From Thermodesulfobacteriota bacterium (GTDB taxonomy: Bacteria; Desulfobacterota; Desulfocorpusculales; Desulfocorpusculum), in the NCBI GenBank assembly GCA_028275295.1, contig JAPWUY010000039.1, forward strand, positions 1 to 9,368: a DNA stretch of 9,368 nucleotides, read 5' to 3'. This document shows positions 6,602 to 9,368 of this stretch, one piece after another. Under the pieces are notes generated by a model. The model searched no databases, was not told the origin of the DNA, and saw nothing but the letters and a program-made list of their open reading frames with translations. Numbering within the stretch: position 1 is the first letter of the stretch; the number at the start of each line of letters is the position of its first letter. The position numbers and the translations under genes are program-made.

Positions 6602-6934
6602 ATGAGATTCGCGATTCCTCTGGCCAATGGTCTACTGTGTAATCACTTTGGACACTGCGAGCTTTTCGCCATAGTGGAGACCGATGGCAACAGGATCAAG
6701 GAGAAGAAGCTCCTTCCCCCACCTCCCCACGAGCCTGGTGTCATACCTAGATGGCTCAAGGAGCTGGGGGTGGAAGTGGTCATCGCAGGAGGTATGGGCG
6801 CGAGGGCCATGGGGATGTTCCAGCAAATGGGGATCGAGGTCATAACAGGAGCGCCCATCGAGACCCCCGAGAGCCTGGTGGAGAACTACATGAATCGAAC
6901 GCTCGAGGTCGGGCCCAACGTGTGCGATCATTAA
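6602..6934 (+). CDS. NifX/MTH1175-type cluster-binding protein
   Basis: A 110-aa member of the same fold as the genes at 4274 and 6078, but of the classic MTH1175-like type. It has C13-N-HFGHC (HFGH at 15-18, C19), the loop PPPPHEPGVIPRWL (39-52), VEVVIAGGMGARAMGMF (57-73) and the C-terminal NVCDH (106-110). These cysteines and histidines are a likely metal or cluster site. AAGGGGGGAGAGG lies directly upstream of the ATG. A 161-bp gap precedes it, the longest inside the operon, with no gene and no promoter I can recognise. It may hand clusters to or from the ATPases encoded downstream; the substrate is unknown. Confidence 0.9.
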   Translation: MRFAIPLANGLLCNHFGHCELFAIVETDGNRIKEKKLLPPPPHEPGVIPRWLKELGVEVVIAGGMGARAMGMFQQMGIEVITGAPIETPESLVENYMNRTLEVGPNVCDH

Positions 6935-6981
6935 AAGCGCAGAGGATCATATCCGAGAGATGGGGCTCAGGGGGCCAGGGG

Positions 6982-7455
6982 ATGGAGCACGACAATGGAT
7001 CCGGTATTCAGGAGGAACTGGACAGAATCCTCCTCGAGGAGATAGGGAGGACCTCGAGCCCCCAGCTCATAGAACATGCCCTGAGGCCACACAACGTGGG
7101 GGCACTCGAGGATCCGGACGGGGAGGCCACAGTGAGCGGCCTCTGCGAGGATACTGTGAGGATACAGCTTCGGCTAGAGGGGTCAAAGGTCAGCGAAATA
7201 GCTTTTATGACCAATGGTTGTGCTGCAACTGTCGCCTGCGCGAGCATGGCAACGGAGCTCGCGAAGGGCAAGACCATCCAGGAGGCATTGAGGATAGACG
7301 GCCACAAGATCAGGGAAGCCCTGGGTGGTCTTCCCCGGGAGCACACCCACTGCGCTGACCTCGCGGCAAACACATTGAGGCAGGCGCTCCTCGATGCCCT
7401 GGAAAAGAAGAGAGATCCCTGGAAGAAGCTCTACAGGAGCAAAGGTCGAATATGA
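6982..7455 (+). CDS. NifU/IscU-type Fe-S scaffold
   Basis: A 157-aa single-domain scaffold on which Fe-S clusters are built. Hallmarks: HALRPHNVGALEDPDGEA (32-49); first ligand C55 with the following aspartate D57 (CED, where most family members have CGD); second ligand C80 in TNGCAATVACAS; GKTIQEAL (96-103); ALGGLPREHTHC (113-124) with H123 and third ligand C124. All three cluster cysteines are present. The N-terminal 25 residues and the basic C-terminal 15 are extra to the core, and there is no NifU ferredoxin or thioredoxin-like domain. I chose ATG 6982 because GGGGG lies 7-11 nt upstream and the residues before it are not family-like. The stop overlaps the next start by four bases (ATGA), so translation is probably coupled. 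No cysteine desulfurase is seen in the window. Confidence 0.92.
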   Translation: MEHDNGSGIQEELDRILLEEIGRTSSPQLIEHALRPHNVGALEDPDGEATVSGLCEDTVRIQLRLEGSKVSEIAFMTNGCAATVACASMATELAKGKTIQEALRIDGHKIREALGGLPREHTHCADLAANTLRQALLDALEKKRDPWKKLYRSKGRI

Positions 7456-8345
7456 AGACATCGTCTGTCATCGCAGTGGCGAGTGGCAAGGGGGGGACAG
7501 GCAAGACCCTGGTGGCGACGAACCTAGCTAGGGTTTTGGGGGAAAGGGCCCAGATAATAGACTGCGATGTGGAGGAGCCCAATGTCCATCTCTTTCTCCA
7601 TCCCACCGTGGAGACCATAACCCCATTCACACTTCCCGTTCCGGAAGTGGACTTCTCCAAATGTAGCTTCTGTGGTCGGTGCGGGGATGTATGCCAATAT
7701 AAGGCCATAGTTGTGGTGGGAAAACAGGTCCTCACATTCCGCGAGCTGTGTCACGGCTGTGGGGCCTGCTCCCTTGTCTGCCCAGAGGGAGCCATAAGGG
7801 AGCAGCCGAGACTCGTGGGAGTCTTGGAGGAGGGGCGCTTCGATGGCGCTCTCTATGCGGCGGGTAGACTGAGGATCGGGGAGCCCATGGCAGCCCCTCT
7901 CATAAAAGCGGTTCGGAGACTTGCCAGAGACGGCAGGACAGTGATCCTTGATGCCCCTCCTGGGACATCATGCCCTGTGGTCGCTAGCCTAAAAGGGGTG
8001 GATTTGTGCCTTCTTGTCACAGAGCCGACTCCTTTCGGCATCAACGACCTGATGCTTGCCCTCAAGGTAGTGGAATATCTGGGCCTGCCCCACGCCCTCG
8101 TGATCAATCGGTGCGACTTGAGCAACGGAGAATTGGAAGAGATCTGCAAGAGAAGGGGCATCGAGACCCTCATGACCCTCCCCCAAGACAGGACCATTGC
8201 CGAGGCCTACTCGAGGGGTCAGCTCATAGTGGAGTCTCATCCCCCGTACAGAAAAAGCTTCGAGTCCCTGGCCAAGGATCTCCTCCTCATGGTGGAGAGG
8301 AATGGAGGAAAAGGCCGAGGTAATCTTTTGGGGAAAAATCCATGA
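7452..8345 (+). CDS. MinD-type ATPase with inserted ferredoxin domain, copy 1
   Basis: A 297-aa protein of the ParA/MinD P-loop family with a 2x[4Fe-4S] ferredoxin insert. Order: deviant Walker A SGKGGTGKT (11-19); IIDCDVEEPNVHLF (35-48); first cluster motif C71-x2-C74-x2-C77-x3-C81, followed by Q where Pro is usual; second motif C100-x2-C103-x2-C106-x3-C110-P; Walker B region VILDAPPGTSCP (164-175); TEPTPFGINDL (190-200). It can therefore couple ATP use to a redox or cluster-carrying domain. Relatives DVU2103 and DVU2104 of D. vulgaris belong to the orange protein complex. Its start overlaps the scaffold gene's stop, suggesting that the two products act together. A paralogue follows 28 nt downstream. 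Confidence 0.94.
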   Translation: MKTSSVIAVASGKGGTGKTLVATNLARVLGERAQIIDCDVEEPNVHLFLHPTVETITPFTLPVPEVDFSKCSFCGRCGDVCQYKAIVVVGKQVLTFRELCHGCGACSLVCPEGAIREQPRLVGVLEEGRFDGALYAAGRLRIGEPMAAPLIKAVRRLARDGRTVILDAPPGTSCPVVASLKGVDLCLLVTEPTPFGINDLMLALKVVEYLGLPHALVINRCDLSNGELEEICKRRGIETLMTLPQDRTIAEAYSRGQLIVESHPPYRKSFESLAKDLLLMVERNGGKGRGNLLGKNP

Positions 8346-8373
8346 CTCTCGGACCATAAAAGGGGATGGACCC

Positions 8374-9249
8374 GTGAAAGAGCTCATCGTGCTCAGCGGA
8401 AAAGGCGGAACCGGCAAGACCACAATCGCAGCATTCTTCGCTGCCAAGCCCCCACAGAAGGTCCTGGCCGATGCAGACGTGGATGCTGCGGACCTGTTCA
8501 TATTGTTGGAGCCACAGGTCAGAATGAAAAGGGAGTTCAGGTCCGGTCAATTGGCAGTCATAGATAGAGATCTCTGCACTGGCTGCGATAGGTGCAGAGA
8601 GTTTTGCAGGTTCGGGGCCATAGAGGATGGGTACAGCGTGGATCCCATGGAGTGCGAGGGTTGCGGGGTATGCACCCTTGTGTGCCCTGAGAAAGCGGTG
8701 ACACTGAGACAAAGGGAGAGTGGGGAGTGGTACGTTTCTGAGACGAGGTTCGGTCCCTTTGTCCACGCTCGCCTGCGGCCGGGAGAGGAAAATTCGGGCA
8801 AACTCGTTGCCCTCGTGCGGCATCACGCGAGGACCCTGGCCGAGGAAAGGGGCATACCCTGGTTGATAGTGGACGGCCCGCCGGGGATTGGTTGTCCTGT
8901 GATCTCGGCAATGGCTGGGGCAGGGGCAGCCCTCATAGTCACCGAACCCACCCCCTCTGGCCTCCACGACATGAGGCGAGTGGCGGAACTGGCCTCCCAG
9001 ATGAGGGTCCCCAAAGCCGTGTGCATCAACAAGTGGGACCTGAATCCTGAGATGGCAGTGGAGATAGAGAACCTCTGCAGGGACCTGGGCATGGAGGTTG
9101 TGGGAAAGGTATCGTACGATGAAAACGTGCCAAGGGCTCTCATGGCGAGAAAGAGCGTCCTCGAGTGGGCTCCCCAGAGCAAGGTGGTAAAGGAGCTCGA
9201 CTCCCTCTGGGAAAGAGTGCAGGAGTTCGTGCCAGAAGCGGTAGCGTGA
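8374..9249 (+). CDS. MinD-type ATPase with inserted ferredoxin domain, copy 2
   Basis: A 291-aa paralogue of the preceding gene with the same architecture. Walker A is SGKGGTGKTT (8-17), then LADADVDAADLFILL (31-45). The cluster motifs are C68-x2-C71-x2-C74-x3-C78 (followed by R) and C94-x2-C97-x2-C100-x3-C104-P. WLIVDGPPGIGCP (163-175) and TEPTPSGLHDM (190-200) follow. I chose the GTG at 8374 because MKELIVLSGKGG is the usual start of the family and AAGGGG lies 9-10 nt upstream. An in-frame ATG at 8302 would add 24 atypical residues and overlap the previous gene. In Desulfovibrio the two paralogues are both part of the orange protein complex and may act as a heterodimer; that is likely here as well. 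Confidence 0.93.
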   Translation: MKELIVLSGKGGTGKTTIAAFFAAKPPQKVLADADVDAADLFILLEPQVRMKREFRSGQLAVIDRDLCTGCDRCREFCRFGAIEDGYSVDPMECEGCGVCTLVCPEKAVTLRQRESGEWYVSETRFGPFVHARLRPGEENSGKLVALVRHHARTLAEERGIPWLIVDGPPGIGCPVISAMAGAGAALIVTEPTPSGLHDMRRVAELASQMRVPKAVCINKWDLNPEMAVEIENLCRDLGMEVVGKVSYDENVPRALMARKSVLEWAPQSKVVKELDSLWERVQEFVPEAVA

Positions 9250-9331
9250 GACACCGTTGCCAGGAAGTCGAAAATTGTGCTGGACCCTTCAAAACAAACA
9301 GGCCTATCTAGAAGGCCAGAGAGGAGCTCAC

Positions 9332-9368
9332 ATGCCAGGCAGAAATGAAGACGATCCCACTGGAGGAA
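9332..9368 (+). CDS. Partial unknown gene at window end
   Basis: Only 12 codons are visible: MPGRNEDDPTGG. GAGGAG at 9321-9326 sits 5 nt before the ATG, a good ribosome binding site, so a gene probably starts here and runs off the window. MPG followed by a Gly/Pro-containing start recalls DUF5320-like proteins, but this is far too short to assign. It lies 82 bp after the second ferredoxin-MinD gene and may be the next gene of the operon. Confidence 0.5.
   Translation, partial: MPGRNEDDPTGG

Noticed and set aside
7217..7229. GTTG...GCAAC resembling the activator motif inside the scaffold gene
   Set aside because: Arm spacing is wrong and it encodes the conserved GCAAT region of the scaffold.
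8302..8373. Upstream ATG for the second ferredoxin-MinD gene
   Set aside because: Adds 24 atypical residues and overlaps the previous gene; the GTG at 8374 gives the usual family N-terminus with its own ribosome binding site.
8804..8819. GTTGC-CCTCGT-GCGGC resembling the activator motif
   Set aside because: Two of five bases in the right arm mismatch and it lies deep in a coding region far from any promoter.

Overview
The window (9,368 bp, GC-rich, all supported genes on the + strand) looks like a piece of an anaerobic bacterial chromosome. The best fit is a sulfate-reducer-like member of the Desulfobacterota (former Deltaproteobacteria), because the gene set and its sigma-54 control closely resemble the orange protein (ORP) locus known from Desulfovibrio. 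Heavy use of AGG/AGA for arginine and frequent ATA for isoleucine would suit a thermophile. This taxonomic reading is an inference; there is no rRNA or other phylogenetic marker apart from PriA.

Layout. Bases 1-537 hold no gene I can support, only imperfect repeats and short hairpins. priA (538-2559) encodes the primosomal helicase and seems unrelated to what follows. A PAS-AAA+-Fis sigma-54 activator lies at 2645-4039. The 234-bp gap after it holds the control region: three GTTGC-N6-GCAAC-type dyads (4022-4037, 4039-4054, 4094-4109), a 68-nt stretch of top strand without any A, and a well-spaced -24/-12 promoter (4231-4246). Eight genes follow in the same direction: a NifX-fold protein with an Arg-rich tail (4274), a Trp/Gly/Arg-rich DUF5320-like protein (4662), an Mrp/NBP35 ATPase (5078), an ORP-like NifX-fold protein (6078), an MTH1175-type NifX-fold protein (6602), a NifU/IscU-type scaffold (6982), two MinD-type ATPases each with an inserted 2x[4Fe-4S] ferredoxin domain (7452 and 8374), and the first 12 codons of an unknown gene (9332).

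How it may work together. In Desulfovibrio the ORP locus encodes a small protein that carries a Mo-Cu sulfide cluster, an Mrp ATPase, two ferredoxin-MinD ATPases and NifX-like proteins, in two divergent operons under sigma-54 and a cognate activator. Here comparable parts lie on one strand behind one recognisable sigma-54 promoter. A NifU-type Fe-S scaffold is added, and its stop codon overlaps the start of the first ferredoxin-MinD gene. I infer a metallocluster assembly and delivery operon: scaffold (NifU-like), nucleotide-driven carriers (Mrp and the two ferredoxin-MinD proteins), and cluster acceptors (three divergent NifX-fold proteins). It would be switched on by a PAS sensor with a three-cysteine motif that could bind a metal or sense redox state. 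The cluster's chemistry and client enzyme cannot be read from the sequence.
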